A stretch of DNA of 64,000 bases, taken from positions 1 to 64,000 of the forward strand of contig NZ_QWZQ01000010.1 in NCBI RefSeq assembly GCF_003885105.1, read 5' to 3'. The position numbers were made by a program, and so were the translations under genes. Position 1 is the stretch's first letter; every line of letters starts with the position of its first letter. The notes under the pieces are model-generated. The model had not been told where the DNA came from, ran no database searches, and saw nothing but the letters and a program-made list of their open reading frames with translations. Positions 17,425-27,638 of this stretch are shown here, piece by piece. This stretch comes from Lactiplantibacillus garii. GTDB lineage: Bacteria; Bacillota; Bacilli; Lactobacillales; Lactobacillaceae.

Positions 17425-17633
17425 TCTTATATCCATCAGTTGATGATTTATTAAAGCAGGTTAATTCACGGTACTCACTGATTATGTTAGCCAGCAAGCG
17501 GGCGCACGAATTGGACGCCGGCGCGGCACCGATGCTCAGTGAATACAAGTCCGTTAAAACCATTGGTCGGGCCTTAGAAGAAATCGCGGCCGGCGATTTA
17601 ATGATCGACCCCGACGAAACCGATGAAGACTAA
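17421..17633 (+). CDS. rpoZ: RNA polymerase omega subunit
   Basis: A 70-residue omega subunit, which assists assembly of the beta' subunit. The motif [21 protein letters not shown] is the conserved omega signature. ATG overlaps the gmk stop (ATGA). The C-terminus is short and acidic, as usual in lactobacilli. Confidence 0.94.
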   Translation: MILYPSVDDLLKQVNSRYSLIMLASKRAHELDAGAAPMLSEYKSVKTIGRALEEIAAGDLMIDPDETDED

Positions 17634-17646
17634 TTCAAATTACTAG

Positions 17647-17678
17647 AGTGCTGGGCCAGATTGGTCCGGCGCTTTTTT
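17647..17678 (+). terminator. Terminator after gmk-rpoZ
   Basis: A 12-bp stem including G-T pairs (AGTGCTGGGCCA with TGGTCCGGCGCT) is followed by a T-run. Confidence 0.8.
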
Positions 17679-17722
17679 ATTTGGCTGGATTAGGCTTTCA
17701 GCTACAACAATTGGTTAATTCT

Positions 17723-17763
17723 TGATACAATTAAACTATCTATGGTGGCGGGCAAACCGCCAC
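17723..17763 (+). promoter_or_regulatory. Promoter and leader hairpin of coaBC
   Basis: TGA-TACAAT (17723-17731) is an extended -10. The following ~95-base leader contains a 7-bp GTGGCGG/CCGCCAC stem (17745-17763) with a 5-base loop. No T-run follows, so it is not an obvious attenuator. Confidence 0.4.
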
Positions 17764-17833
17764 TAAGAGCACGGATCAATCAATTTAGGGTGCACTAGTC
17801 AGTACCGGTGGCACCATCAAGGGACGTGAAGTA

Positions 17834-19057
17834 GTGGACATTTGGAATCAGCGCCACGTAACGGTGGTTATTAGTGGGGGCATTGCCAGTTACAAGGCCC
17901 TAGTTTTAATTCGATTATTAATGAAACGGGGGGCGACGGTGCGGGTCGCGATGACCGCCCACGCCTCCGAGTTTGTCACGCCGTTAACGTTTCAAACGTT
18001 GACCCAGCAACCAGTTGTGTTAGACGAGTTTACGACCAGTGACCCGCACCACGTGGTCCACGTGGCGTTGGCGGACTGGACGGAAACCATGGTGTTGGTC
18101 CCGGCAACGGCAAATTTAATTGCCAAGGTGGCCAACGGTATTGCCGACGACGCGGCGACCACCACGGTGTTAGCAACCACTGCGCCCAAATTCGTCATTC
18201 CGGCGATGAATTCCCACATGTACGCGAACCCGGCGACCCAGCGGAACCTCAAACAGTTGACGGCGGACGGGCTTTTCGTCCTGACTCCGGCAACCGGTAT
18301 GTTGGCGGAAGGCTACGCGGGCAAGGGCCGCTTACCCGAACCGGAAGCAATCGTCGACTGGTTAACGGACCAGTTGATCCAGCAAACACCGGACTTGCCG
18401 TTAGCGCACCAGCGCGTGCTCGTCACCGCTGGCGGGACCCGGGAAGCTTTGGACCCGGTGCGCTACATTTCCAACCGGTCGTCCGGTAAAATGGGTTACG
18501 CCGTGGCGCAAGCCGCCCGTGAAATGGGGGCGGACGTGACGTTGATCAGCGCGACCCGCAACTTACCGGTCCCAACCGGCGTTAAAGTGGTCTACGTGCA
18601 GTCGGCCGCCGACTTGTTGGCGCAAGTTAGCACGGAATTTCCAACGACCGACCTCTTAGTGATGGCTGCGGCGGTCTCCGATTACCGGCCGGTGCAGTCG
18701 GCCACGGAAAAAATCAAGAAGCCGGCCGACCACGCCGATTTGACGCTGCAACTAACGGAGACCCCGGACATCTTAAAACGGCTGGCGCCGCAAAAAACGC
18801 ACCAGTACGTGATCGGGTTTGCGGCTGAGACGCAGCACTTAATGACTAACGCTCAGCGCAAGCTGACCAGCAAAAAGTTAGACTTGTTAGTGGCTAACGA
18901 CGTTTCCAAACCGGGCGTCGGTTTTAACGGCGATACCAACCAGGTCACGTTATTACAACCGAACCAGGCGCCAATTAAAACGGCGTTATTATCTAAAATT
19001 GAAATTGCCCGCACCATTTTGACCACCGCGGTGGCCGCTGGTGCGGTGCAAGCGTAG
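17834..19057 (+). CDS. coaBC: CoaBC: PPC synthetase/decarboxylase
   Basis: A bifunctional coenzyme A enzyme. The N-terminal FMN-dependent CoaC domain (about 1-185) decarboxylates phosphopantothenoylcysteine; it shows the substrate motif PAMNSHMYANP. The C-terminal CoaB domain ligates phosphopantothenate and cysteine; VTAGGTREALDPVRYISNRSSGKMG is its nucleotide-binding start, and MAAAVSDYRP lies in the active site. The 407-residue length is typical. GTG at 17834 follows a GGGACGTGAAG site. It heads a long operon, coaBC-priA-fmt-rsmB-stp-prkC, with small gaps or overlaps. Confidence 0.95.
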   Translation: MDIWNQRHVTVVISGGIASYKALVLIRLLMKRGATVRVAMTAHASEFVTPLTFQTLTQQPVVLDEFTTSDPHHVVHVALADWTETMVLVPATANLIAKVANGIADDAATTTVLATTAPKFVIPAMNSHMYANPATQRNLKQLTADGLFVLTPATGMLAEGYAGKGRLPEPEAIVDWLTDQLIQQTPDLPLAHQRVLVTAGGTREALDPVRYISNRSSGKMGYAVAQAAREMGADVTLISATRNLPVPTGVKVVYVQSAADLLAQVSTEFPTTDLLVMAAAVSDYRPVQSATEKIKKPADHADLTLQLTETPDILKRLAPQKTHQYVIGFAAETQHLMTNAQRKLTSKKLDLLVANDVSKPGVGFNGDTNQVTLLQPNQAPIKTALLSKIEIARTILTTAVAAGAVQA

Positions 19058-19082
19058 TTTATTCAGAGAGAGGAAGACGATT

Positions 19083-21500
19083 GTGGCGCAAATTGCCCAA
19101 GTTTTGGTCGACGTGCCGACCATGCAAACCAACCGGCCGTATAGTTATCAGATCCCGGCCGCGTGGCAGTCGCAGGTGCAGCCCGGCATGCGGGTCGTCG
19201 TGCCGTTTGGTCGTGGTAAACGCCGGGTGCAGGGGTTCGTCCTTAAATTAGACGAGACCACCAACTACGATGGCGACCTCAAAGCCATTGACGCGGTGGT
19301 CGACCTTGCACCGGTACTGAATCCCGAAGCGCTAGAGATGACCGAGTGGCTGGCGGAAAGTACCTTCTCGTTTCGGATCACCTGCGCGCAGACGATGCTG
19401 CCCGCGGTGATGCGGGCGAAGTACGAAAAGCAGTTGCGGCCCACGTCCCAAACGTCGGCGACCGTTGAGCAAACGCTTTTTAAGGGGCACAGTGAAGTCC
19501 CGTTTGACGACGCGGCCCAAACGCCGCAAGCGGTTAGTGAATTGTTACGACTGCAAGCCGCGGGGCAAGTTGACGTTTATTACCAAGTTAAAAATCAAGC
19601 CCGCCGCAAAACCCAGGTCGCCGTCAAAACGACCCTGACTACGGCTGAACTGGTCGCGGCGGAAAAGACCGTCCGGACCGGGGCGCACCAACAACTGGCC
19701 CTGTTAAAGGGGTTGGCGACCCTCAACGGTGAAACGCTGGCTCAAAAAGCGTTTAGTGAACGGTTCAAGGTGAGTGAAGCCACGATTCGGACCGGGGCCA
19801 AGAAGGGCTGGCTCAAAAAAGTCGCCGTGGAAGTTTACCGCGACCCGTACGCGACGAGTGACATTCAGCCCACCCAGCCGCTTCAGCTCAACCCCGAACA
19901 ACAAGTGGCCGTGGACCAGATCGTGAGCGCCATCGACCAACCGGCCACCACCACCTTTTTACTCGAAGGGGTGACCGGTAGCGGCAAAACCGAGGTGTAC
20001 CTGCAGTCAATGGCCGCGGCCTTAGCACAGGGCAAAACCGCCCTGATGCTGGTGCCGGAAATTTCGCTGACTCCGCAAATGGTCCGTCGGGTCAAGGGCC
20101 GCTTTGGGAAGGCCGTGGCGGTGTTACACAGCGGCCTATCGAGCGGTGAAAAGTACGACGAGTGGCGCCGGATTCAACGCGGCGAGGCCCAGGTCGTGGT
20201 CGGCGCCCGTTCCGCGGTATTCGCGCCGTTGACTAACCTCGGGCTGATCGTCATGGACGAGGAACACGAAAGTACTTATAAGCAGGACGACGCGCCGCGG
20301 TACCACGCCCGCCAAGTGGCGTTGTGGCGCAGCCGTTATCACAATTGCCCGGTCGTGTTAGGCTCGGCGACGCCGTCCTTAGAGACCCGCGCGCGGGCCG
20401 AAAAGGGCGTCTACCAGCGGTTAGTACTGGCTGACCGGGTCAACCAGCGGCCGTTGCCGCAAGTTTCAATCATTGATATGAAAAAAGAAATGCAGCAACA
20501 CGCCGAAAGTAACTTTTCGGCGCCGCTATTGGTCGCCTTGCAGGACCGGCTGGACCGCCACGAACAGAGCGTGCTGATGCTGAATCGCCGGGGCTACTCG
20601 TCCTTTGTTTTGTGTCGCGATTGCGGGTTTGTGCTGAAGTGTCCGAACTGTGACATTTCACTGACCCTGCACATGGACACCCACACCATGAAGTGCCACT
20701 ACTGCGGGCACGAAGAACCGATCCCGCGGGTCTGCCCGAACTGTCATAGTCGTCAGATCCGTTACTACGGGACCGGGACGGAAAAGGTCGAAGAGGAACT
20801 CCGCGACCTGTTGCCAGACGCCCGCATCATTCGGATGGATAACGATACCACCCGGAAAAAGGGCGCCCACGCGAAATTATTAGCGCAGTTTGGCAGTGGT
20901 GACGCCGATATTTTGATTGGCACCCAGATGATCGCCAAGGGACTGGATTTTCCCAACGTGACGCTGGTCGGGGTCCTAAACGCCGATACCGCCCTGGGGT
21001 TACCGGATTTTCGGGCCAGTGAGCGCACCTTTGAGTTATTGACGCAGGTCAGTGGTCGCGCTGGTCGGGCCGAAAAGAGCGGCCACGTCTACATTCAGAC
21101 GTTTAACCCGGACCACTACGCGATTCGCTTTGCCCAGCACCACGACTACGAAGGTTTCTTCAAGTACGAAATGCAAGTCCGGCACCAGGGTGGTTACCCG
21201 CCGTACTACTTCACCGTCCAGATCACGGCCAGTGATTTAGATGAAGCGGTGGCGGCCAAACGGATGTACCAACTGTTACAATGGTTACGACCACGCTTGG
21301 CCCCCAGCACGATCATCCTAGGGCCGACCCCGAAACCGATCGCGCGGGTCAACCGGCGCTACTACTACCAAATCGTGATCAAGTATAAGCAAGAGCCCAA
21401 CCTAGAAAAGACGCTGACCACCTTGTTACACGAGACCCAGGTCCAGCAGCGCCAGGGCTTACAAATTGGCATCGACGTGGAGCCGTTACACTTCATGTAG
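19083..21500 (+). CDS. priA: Primosomal protein N' (PriA helicase)
   Basis: PriA restarts stalled replication forks. The 805-residue protein has the N-terminal 3'-end-binding and winged-helix domains (about 1-270), helicase motifs with Walker A GVTGSGKTEV and the DEEH box MDEEHESTYKQ, and the zinc-binding insertion with eight cysteines (CRDCG, CPNCD, CHYCG, CPNCH). GTG at 19083 is chosen from the GAGAGAGG site ten bases upstream; the longer frame starting inside coaBC is rejected. Confidence 0.96.
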   Translation: MAQIAQVLVDVPTMQTNRPYSYQIPAAWQSQVQPGMRVVVPFGRGKRRVQGFVLKLDETTNYDGDLKAIDAVVDLAPVLNPEALEMTEWLAESTFSFRITCAQTMLPAVMRAKYEKQLRPTSQTSATVEQTLFKGHSEVPFDDAAQTPQAVSELLRLQAAGQVDVYYQVKNQARRKTQVAVKTTLTTAELVAAEKTVRTGAHQQLALLKGLATLNGETLAQKAFSERFKVSEATIRTGAKKGWLKKVAVEVYRDPYATSDIQPTQPLQLNPEQQVAVDQIVSAIDQPATTTFLLEGVTGSGKTEVYLQSMAAALAQGKTALMLVPEISLTPQMVRRVKGRFGKAVAVLHSGLSSGEKYDEWRRIQRGEAQVVVGARSAVFAPLTNLGLIVMDEEHESTYKQDDAPRYHARQVALWRSRYHNCPVVLGSATPSLETRARAEKGVYQRLVLADRVNQRPLPQVSIIDMKKEMQQHAESNFSAPLLVALQDRLDRHEQSVLMLNRRGYSSFVLCRDCGFVLKCPNCDISLTLHMDTHTMKCHYCGHEEPIPRVCPNCHSRQIRYYGTGTEKVEEELRDLLPDARIIRMDNDTTRKKGAHAKLLAQFGSGDADILIGTQMIAKGLDFPNVTLVGVLNADTALGLPDFRASERTFELLTQVSGRAGRAEKSGHVYIQTFNPDHYAIRFAQHHDYEGFFKYEMQVRHQGGYPPYYFTVQITASDLDEAVAAKRMYQLLQWLRPRLAPSTIILGPTPKPIARVNRRYYYQIVIKYKQEPNLEKTLTTLLHETQVQQRQGLQIGIDVEPLHFM

Positions 21501-21537
21501 CTGACCAGATTTTGAAATCAACGGAGGCACAAATTTA

Positions 21538-22488
21538 ATGACATCAATCGTATTTATGGGGACCCCGCAGTTCGCGGCGCCCATTTTAGAAAGCTTAATT
21601 AAAGAAAAGTATCAAGTACTGGCCGTGGTGACCCAACCCGACCGCAAAGTTGGCCGCAAACACGTCCTGACCGCTTCACCGGTCAAACAAGTGGCCGTGG
21701 CCCACGGCATTGAAGTCCTGCAACCCGAAAAAATCGGGGGCAGTCCGGAAATGCAACGGGTGATCGACCTGCAACCCGACCTGATCGTGACGGCGGCGTT
21801 CGGGCAGTTTTTACCGACCAAGTTATTAAAAGCGGCCAAAATCGGTGCCATCAACGTTCACGGTTCCTTATTACCGAAGTACCGCGGCGGCGCGCCCGTG
21901 CAGTATTCCATTATCAACGGGGAAGCCGAGACCGGCATCACCATTATTTACATGGTCAAAAAGATGGACGCCGGCGACATGCTGGCGCAACGCGCGATTC
22001 CCATTGAAAAAACGGACGATACCGGGACGATGTTTGAAAAACTCAGCGTGGTGGGGCGCGACCTGTTGCTCGAAACCTTACCAAAATTGATCAACGGTGA
22101 GTTAACGGCCACGCCGCAAGCTGAAGAGCAGGTCACCTTCGCGCCGAACATTCAACCGGAACAAGAAGAACTCGACTTCTTTAACCAGACGGCCGCGCAA
22201 ATTGACGACCAGGTCCGCGGGATGCGGCCGGCGCCCATCGCTTACGCCGTGCTGGATGGCAAACGGACCAAGTTCTGGGACGTGACGCCACTCGACGAAA
22301 CCGTTGACCAAGCGGCCGGACAGGTGGTGCGCAAAACTAAGCACGCCCTCGTACTAGCCGCGGCCAACGGAACCGCCTTGGCAATCAACGAGTTGCAGCC
22401 GGCGGGCAAACCTAAGATGACAATTACGGACTTTTTAAATGGTGCCGCGGACAAGTTCGCGACCGGAGAGCAGGTTATTAATAAATGA
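21538..22488 (+). CDS. fmt: Methionyl-tRNA formyltransferase
   Basis: Fmt formylates initiator Met-tRNA using 10-formyl-tetrahydrofolate (made by FolD, 15 kb upstream). The 316-residue protein begins SIVFMGTPQFAAPIL and contains the catalytic region INVHGSLLPKYRGGAPVQYS with the Asn-His pair. The C-terminal domain binds tRNA. GGAGG lies about nine bases before the ATG. It overlaps rsmB by four bases. Confidence 0.96.
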   Translation: MTSIVFMGTPQFAAPILESLIKEKYQVLAVVTQPDRKVGRKHVLTASPVKQVAVAHGIEVLQPEKIGGSPEMQRVIDLQPDLIVTAAFGQFLPTKLLKAAKIGAINVHGSLLPKYRGGAPVQYSIINGEAETGITIIYMVKKMDAGDMLAQRAIPIEKTDDTGTMFEKLSVVGRDLLLETLPKLINGELTATPQAEEQVTFAPNIQPEQEELDFFNQTAAQIDDQVRGMRPAPIAYAVLDGKRTKFWDVTPLDETVDQAAGQVVRKTKHALVLAAANGTALAINELQPAGKPKMTITDFLNGAADKFATGEQVINK

Positions 22489-23828
22489 GTACAGTGGACA
22501 ACACCCCCCGCTGGTTAGCGGTGGCGGCCTTAGCAAAAATTAAAAATGGCGCCTATTCCAATTTACAATTGAATCAACTGATCAACGACCATACGATGGA
22601 TCGACGCGACATTAACCTGTTGACTAACATGGTCTACGGGGTGATCCAGCACCGTTTGACCTTGGAATACTGGTTAAAACCGTTCGTGTGCCATCCTAAT
22701 CAAATCGATCCGTGGGTCAAGGAACTACTGCTGAGCGCGTTGTATCAGTGGCAGTACCTGGATAAAATTCCCCAACGGGCCGTTTTTAACGAAACGATTG
22801 AGATTGCCAAAGTGAAGGGTCATCCCGGGATTCGGCGGTTTGTGACCGGCGTCTTGCACCAAATGGACCGCAGCGGGCTGCCTAGTTTTGATGCTATTAA
22901 GGATCCCGACGAACGGTTGAGCATTACTTACAGTATGCCCGTTTGGTTAATTAACGAACTGCGCGCCCAGTTGGGACAGGAAAAAATGGTCAGTATTTTA
23001 GCGTCACTGAACCAACCGGCTAAGCAGTCCTTGCGGGTCAACCCGGCCGTGTCAAACGTGGCCGACGTGCAGGCTGCCTTAGAAAACGCCGGTCTGACGG
23101 TGGAAGCTAGTCAGGTTTCGCCGCTGGGGTTAATTGTCACCGAGGGGCAGGCCGTTAACACCGAAGCGATACGCTACGGGATGTTTACCGTGCAGGATGA
23201 AAGTGCCCAGCTGGTCGTACCCGCGTTAAACGTGCAACCGGGGGACCACGTGCTGGACGCCTGCGCCGCGCCGGGTGGGAAAACGACCCAGATCGCCGCG
23301 GAGCTGGATAAAGATCAGGGGGGCGAAGTCGTCGCCCTAGACATCCACGCCAACAAGGTCAAGTTGATCGGTCAAAACGCCGCCCGGATGCACGTCGCCG
23401 ACCGGGTCGCTGCGACCGAACTGGACGCCCGCAAGGTGGGCGGTGAGTTTGGCGAGAACCACTTTGACCGGATCTTAGTTGACGCGCCGTGTTCCGGGTT
23501 GGGGCTGATTCGTCGTAAACCGGAGATCCGTTATGAAAAGCAGCTCAGCGATAGTTTGAACCTGCAAAAGATTCAACTCGCAATTTTATCAGCGGCCGCC
23601 CCAACCTTGAAAAAAGGTGGTATCATGACGTATAGCACTTGTACGATTCTGCGACAGGAAAATCAGGACGTGATCGACCAGTTCTTGGCGGCCCATCCCG
23701 ATTTTGAGTTGCAAACAACGCCAACTAAACAGGGATTAAAAGCGGACCGCGACGTGCAAACGTTATCGATCTATCCGGACGACTACTTGTCTGACGGCTT
23801 TTTCATTGCTTGTTTAAGAAAAAAATAA
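22485..23828 (+). CDS. rsmB: 16S rRNA m5C967 methyltransferase RsmB
   Basis: RsmB (Sun/RrmB) methylates cytosine 967 of 16S rRNA. The 447-residue protein has an N-terminal NusB-like RNA-binding domain (about 1-140) and a Rossmann methyltransferase domain with LDACAAPGGKT, VDAPCSGLG and YSTCT; the two Cys are the catalytic pair of the m5C family. It starts with ATG overlapping fmt (ATGA). Confidence 0.95.
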   Translation: MSTVDNTPRWLAVAALAKIKNGAYSNLQLNQLINDHTMDRRDINLLTNMVYGVIQHRLTLEYWLKPFVCHPNQIDPWVKELLLSALYQWQYLDKIPQRAVFNETIEIAKVKGHPGIRRFVTGVLHQMDRSGLPSFDAIKDPDERLSITYSMPVWLINELRAQLGQEKMVSILASLNQPAKQSLRVNPAVSNVADVQAALENAGLTVEASQVSPLGLIVTEGQAVNTEAIRYGMFTVQDESAQLVVPALNVQPGDHVLDACAAPGGKTTQIAAELDKDQGGEVVALDIHANKVKLIGQNAARMHVADRVAATELDARKVGGEFGENHFDRILVDAPCSGLGLIRRKPEIRYEKQLSDSLNLQKIQLAILSAAAPTLKKGGIMTYSTCTILRQENQDVIDQFLAAHPDFELQTTPTKQGLKADRDVQTLSIYPDDYLSDGFFIACLRKK

Positions 23829-23845
23829 CCGTGGAGTGGTGAACA

Positions 23846-24595
23846 GTGGATTTTGCATACCGGTCGGATATTGGCCAACAACGTGAAGAAAATGAAGACT
23901 ACGTCGGCGTTTTTCAAAATAACGCCGGGATCAATTTTGCCATCGTCGCGGACGGCATTGGCGGCCACCAGGGGGGCGACGTGGCTTCCGAGATGGCGGT
24001 CTCGCACATGGGGTACCGTTTTGAAAACACCGATTTTGATCAACCAACGGACGCGGTGAAGTGGCTCGCAAACGAGGTCCAGGACGAAAATCAGCACATC
24101 ATCGAAAAGGCCCGCGAGTTTTCGGACTTAAAGGGCATGGGGACCACCATGGTGGCGGCCCTGCTTTTTGATAACCAATTTTTAATGGCCAACTTAGGGG
24201 ACAGCCGCGGCTACCTCTACCGGGACGGCGAACTGCACCAATTGACCGAGGACCATTCACTGGTCAACGAGCTCGTGAAGCGCGGCGAAATTTCCGCGGA
24301 ACAGGCCCGTAAACACCCCCAGAAAAATATCATTACCCGTACGCTGGGCATTTCGCCGGACGCGGATATTGATACTAAGTTGTTTGAAGCCCAGCCCGGC
24401 GACCAGTTATTGCTGTGTTCGGACGGGTTGACTAACATGGTGCCCGATGACCAGTTGGCAACCGTCTTAAAAGCCACGGATCAAACGGCCACGCAGAAGT
24501 GCGAAACGCTGATCAAAATGGCTAACGCGGCCGGGGGCTTGGATAACATCACCGCGTTGATCGTGGCGGTAGATGGCGAGGTGGCCGGTAAATGA
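23846..24595 (+). CDS. stp: PP2C-type Ser/Thr phosphatase
   Basis: A metal-dependent phosphatase (PrpC/Stp) that removes phosphates placed by the downstream kinase. The 249-residue protein shows the PP2C metal-binding aspartates: Asp8 in RSDIG, Asp18 in EENEDY and Asp36-Gly37 in VADGIGGH, later GDSRGYL, and CSDGLT and LDNITA near the end. GTG start at 23846 after GGAGTGGTG. It overlaps the kinase gene by four bases, so the two opposing enzymes are probably made together. Confidence 0.95.
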   Translation: MDFAYRSDIGQQREENEDYVGVFQNNAGINFAIVADGIGGHQGGDVASEMAVSHMGYRFENTDFDQPTDAVKWLANEVQDENQHIIEKAREFSDLKGMGTTMVAALLFDNQFLMANLGDSRGYLYRDGELHQLTEDHSLVNELVKRGEISAEQARKHPQKNIITRTLGISPDADIDTKLFEAQPGDQLLLCSDGLTNMVPDDQLATVLKATDQTATQKCETLIKMANAAGGLDNITALIVAVDGEVAGK

Positions 24596-26625
24596 CACCC
24601 AACTATACCCTTAGCGGACGGTACCGAATCGTCCGGTCATTAGGTGAAGGTGGGATGGCCAACGTTTACTTGGCGCACGACTTAATCTTAGATCGCGACG
24701 TCGCGGTCAAGCTCTTACGTTTAGACTTGCGGGATGACCCGAAAACCATTAAACGGTTTCAACGCGAAGCCTTAGCGACAACCGAATTAGTACACCCGCA
24801 CATCGTGAGTTTGTACGATATCGGTGAAGAAAACGGCATGCAATACTTAGTCATGGAATACGTGAAGGGCATGGACCTGAAGAACTACATTAAGGAAAAT
24901 TTCCCAATACCGTTGCAGCAAGTTATTGACATCATGGAGCAGATTTTAAGTGCGGTGGCCACCGCCCACGCGCATAATATTATTCACCGGGACTTAAAGC
25001 CCCAAAATATTTTAATTGACGAACAGGGCAACGCTAAGATCACCGACTTTGGGATCGCCGTGGCGTTGTCTGAACATTCGATGACCCAAACCAATACGAT
25101 CTTGGGCTCGGTCCACTACCTTTCACCGGAACAGGCGCGGGGGAGCATGGCCACTAAGCAGTCCGACATCTATTCGTTAGGCATCATTTTGTACGAAATG
25201 CTGACCGGCTCGGTCCCGTTTAAAGGTGAGACCGCGGTCTCCATCGCGCTGAAACACTTTCAAAACGCGATCCCGTCCGTCCGGGACTTTGACGCCGACA
25301 TTCCTCAGGCCCTCGAAAACGTGGTGCTGTGTGCGACCGCCAAGGACCCGCGCGACCGTTACGCGACCGTGGAAGACATGGCGTCGGACCTATTAACGAC
25401 GTTATCCAGTACCCGCGTGGGTGAAAAGCGCTTCGTACCGGACGACGTTGGCAACGACGAGACCAAAATCATGCCGAGCGCCGAGATTCAGGCGGCCATT
25501 AAGGCTAATCAGGACGGTAAGACGCAGGTCATGCCGCGCAAGACCGCCGCAGAAGCGGATCAGGTCCAACCGAAACCGGCGCCCGCCCAGCCCAAAGAAC
25601 CAGCCGAGGAACCGGTCCGGCCGACCCGGTCGTGGTCCAAACGCCACCCGTTGCGGCGCCGACTGCTGATCATCGGCACGATCATCTTATTATTAGTTGC
25701 GGCAATCGTGATTGGGCTGGAACTCAGCCGACCACAATCAACCACCGTGCCGCGGGTGACCGGCTTATCCCAAGCCGCGGCCACCAAGGTGTTGGCCAAG
25801 CGTAACCTGTCCGTGGGGGAAGTGAAGCGGGTCAAGAGTAACCAGGTCGCCACCGGGCAGGTCGTCAAAACCACCCCCGGAACGAAAACCAAGGTCTCAG
25901 AGCACGCCCGCATTAATTTGACCATTAGCAGCGGGGCTAAAAAAATGAATTTTGGTAATTACGTCAACGAAAGCTACCGGGACGTGCGCCAAACGTTGAA
26001 ATCGGCCGGCTTTACGGTTCGTGAACGGTTTAGCACCTCGGACGTGGCCACGGGACAGATCATCAGTCAGGACGTGGCTGCGGGCAGCAGCGTTTTGCCA
26101 ACGACCACCACGGTGACTTTTACCGTGAGTGCCGGAAGTCGTTACGTCGCCCTCAAGGATCTAACGGGTGAAAGTCAGGCCGACATTACCGATTACGCGC
26201 AATCCAACGGGTTAAACGTCAACTTTAAACGCGGTTACTCTTCAGAACAAAAGGCCGGTTACTCGTATGATCAGACCCCCGACGGCGGTGCCGACGTGCG
26301 GGCCGGTTCAACGATCACGGTCACGATGTCACGGGGCAGTCAGCCGGAAACGGCCGCGACACCCACCAATTTTTACGTCAAGCTGACCTTACCGTACAAG
26401 GCACTAACGCCCACGACGACTCAGGCAAACGACGTCAAAATCTATTTACAAGATGATAATCACGTGCTCGGCACGCTGTACCGGGATCTCGCCATCATGC
26501 ACGATACGCGGATCAGTTTGCCGTTTGAACTAACCGGTAAGACCAAGGGCCGCTACCGGATCGTACGCAACGGGGTCACCATCAGTGAAAAATTCAACGT
26601 GACGAGTCAGGACGCAACAAATTAA
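24592..26625 (+). CDS. prkC: PASTA-domain Ser/Thr protein kinase
   Basis: A membrane-anchored kinase of the PrkC/StkP/PknB family that senses cell-wall material. The kinase domain occupies about 10-270: glycine loop GEGGMANVY, catalytic Lys40, HRDLKPQN with Asp134, DFGIA. A polar linker follows, then one transmembrane helix near 357-378 and about three extracellular PASTA repeats (about 380-585, e.g. VPRVTGLSQAAATKVL). The C-terminal ~90 residues form a further extracellular domain. 677 residues is normal. The linker Thr-rich segments (ETKIMPS, KTQVMPR) are candidate autophosphorylation sites. Confidence 0.96.
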   Translation: MTPNYTLSGRYRIVRSLGEGGMANVYLAHDLILDRDVAVKLLRLDLRDDPKTIKRFQREALATTELVHPHIVSLYDIGEENGMQYLVMEYVKGMDLKNYIKENFPIPLQQVIDIMEQILSAVATAHAHNIIHRDLKPQNILIDEQGNAKITDFGIAVALSEHSMTQTNTILGSVHYLSPEQARGSMATKQSDIYSLGIILYEMLTGSVPFKGETAVSIALKHFQNAIPSVRDFDADIPQALENVVLCATAKDPRDRYATVEDMASDLLTTLSSTRVGEKRFVPDDVGNDETKIMPSAEIQAAIKANQDGKTQVMPRKTAAEADQVQPKPAPAQPKEPAEEPVRPTRSWSKRHPLRRRLLIIGTIILLLVAAIVIGLELSRPQSTTVPRVTGLSQAAATKVLAKRNLSVGEVKRVKSNQVATGQVVKTTPGTKTKVSEHARINLTISSGAKKMNFGNYVNESYRDVRQTLKSAGFTVRERFSTSDVATGQIISQDVAAGSSVLPTTTTVTFTVSAGSRYVALKDLTGESQADITDYAQSNGLNVNFKRGYSSEQKAGYSYDQTPDGGADVRAGSTITVTMSRGSQPETAATPTNFYVKLTLPYKALTPTTTQANDVKIYLQDDNHVLGTLYRDLAIMHDTRISLPFELTGKTKGRYRIVRNGVTISEKFNVTSQDATN

Positions 26626-26632
26626 AGTAGTA

Positions 26633-26658
26633 AGTCATGCGCAGGCATGACTTTTTTT
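26633..26658 (+). terminator. Terminator of the coaBC-prkC operon
   Basis: AGTCATGC and GCATGACT form a perfect 8-bp stem with a 4-base loop, followed by seven T residues. Confidence 0.85.
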
Positions 26659-26666
26659 GGTACAAT
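26658..26666 (+). promoter_or_regulatory. Extended -10 promoter of rsgA
   Basis: TGG-TACAAT directly follows the T-run of the preceding terminator, 56 bases before the rsgA start. Confidence 0.55.
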
Positions 26667-26721
26667 GGAGTTAGTTATCCATAAGTGGACCGTACCAAAC
26701 TAAAAATAAGGTGGTGCTAAT

Positions 26722-27618
26722 TTGAAAATTGGACAAATTCGACAATCGCTAAGCGGTTTTTACGACGTTTACGCCGATGGTCAACTATATCGAACCCGGG
26801 CGCGCGGAAACTTCCGTAAGCGTAAAATTACCCCGTTAGTTGGGGACCAGGTGGAGTTTGACAGTACAACGCCGCAGGAGGGCTACTTGCTAAAAGTGTT
26901 AGCGCGGCAGACCCAGTTGGTGCGGCCCCCGGTTGCCAACGTTAACTTAGCGGTGGTCGTGACCGCCACGACCAACCAGGAGTTTTCGACCAACTTGTTG
27001 GACCGGCAACTGGTGGCTTTAGAGGTGGCCGGCATTCAGGCGGTGCTTTACTTTGCCAAGACCGACCTGCTCGACGACGCGACTTACCAAGAACGGGCCG
27101 CTTTAGCGGAGCGCTACCGGCAGATCGGCTACCCGGTCATTATTGACCGGACCGCCTTTTCCGCGACCGCGTTAGCCGCGGTCAAAGCCCAACTAGCCGA
27201 CCACGTGGCGGTCGTGATGGGCCAGACCGGGGCGGGTAAATCCACGTTATTAAACCACTTGCAACCCGGTTTAGATTTAGCGACCGGTGAAATTTCGCAG
27301 GCGCTCAACCGGGGGAAACACACGACCCGTAAGGTTAGTTTGATTCCGGTAGCGGACGGGTTGGTAGCGGATACGCCCGGGTTTTCTTCCTACGAAGTTT
27401 TTGACATTGCCGCCAACGAACTGACCCACTTTTTCCCCGAATTTGTGCGGTTAGGTCGGGACTGCAAGTACCGTGGTTGCGTGCACATCAACGAGCCGCA
27501 GTGCGCCGTGAAGGCCGCGTTAGCCGCCGGGGACGTGTTGCAAAGTCGCTACGATAACTACTTGCAGTTTTACGAAACCATTAAGAATAAAAAAGTCATT
27601 TATAATAAGAAAAAATAA
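26722..27618 (+). CDS. rsgA: Ribosome small-subunit GTPase RsgA
   Basis: RsgA (YloQ/EngC) is a circularly permuted GTPase that helps 30S maturation. Order of domains in 298 residues: OB-fold (about 1-70), GTPase with G4 FAKTDL before G1 [12 protein letters not shown] and G3 DTPGFSS, then the zinc-binding tail [17 protein letters not shown] start at 26722 follows AAGGTGGTG. It begins an rsgA-rpe-thiN operon. In other Firmicutes the same enzyme lies beside prkC and its activity is modulated by phosphorylation, which may hold here. Confidence 0.95.
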   Translation: MKIGQIRQSLSGFYDVYADGQLYRTRARGNFRKRKITPLVGDQVEFDSTTPQEGYLLKVLARQTQLVRPPVANVNLAVVVTATTNQEFSTNLLDRQLVALEVAGIQAVLYFAKTDLLDDATYQERAALAERYRQIGYPVIIDRTAFSATALAAVKAQLADHVAVVMGQTGAGKSTLLNHLQPGLDLATGEISQALNRGKHTTRKVSLIPVADGLVADTPGFSSYEVFDIAANELTHFFPEFVRLGRDCKYRGCVHINEPQCAVKAALAAGDVLQSRYDNYLQFYETIKNKKVIYNKKK

Positions 27619-27638
27619 TTTAAAGGTGTGTGAAATTA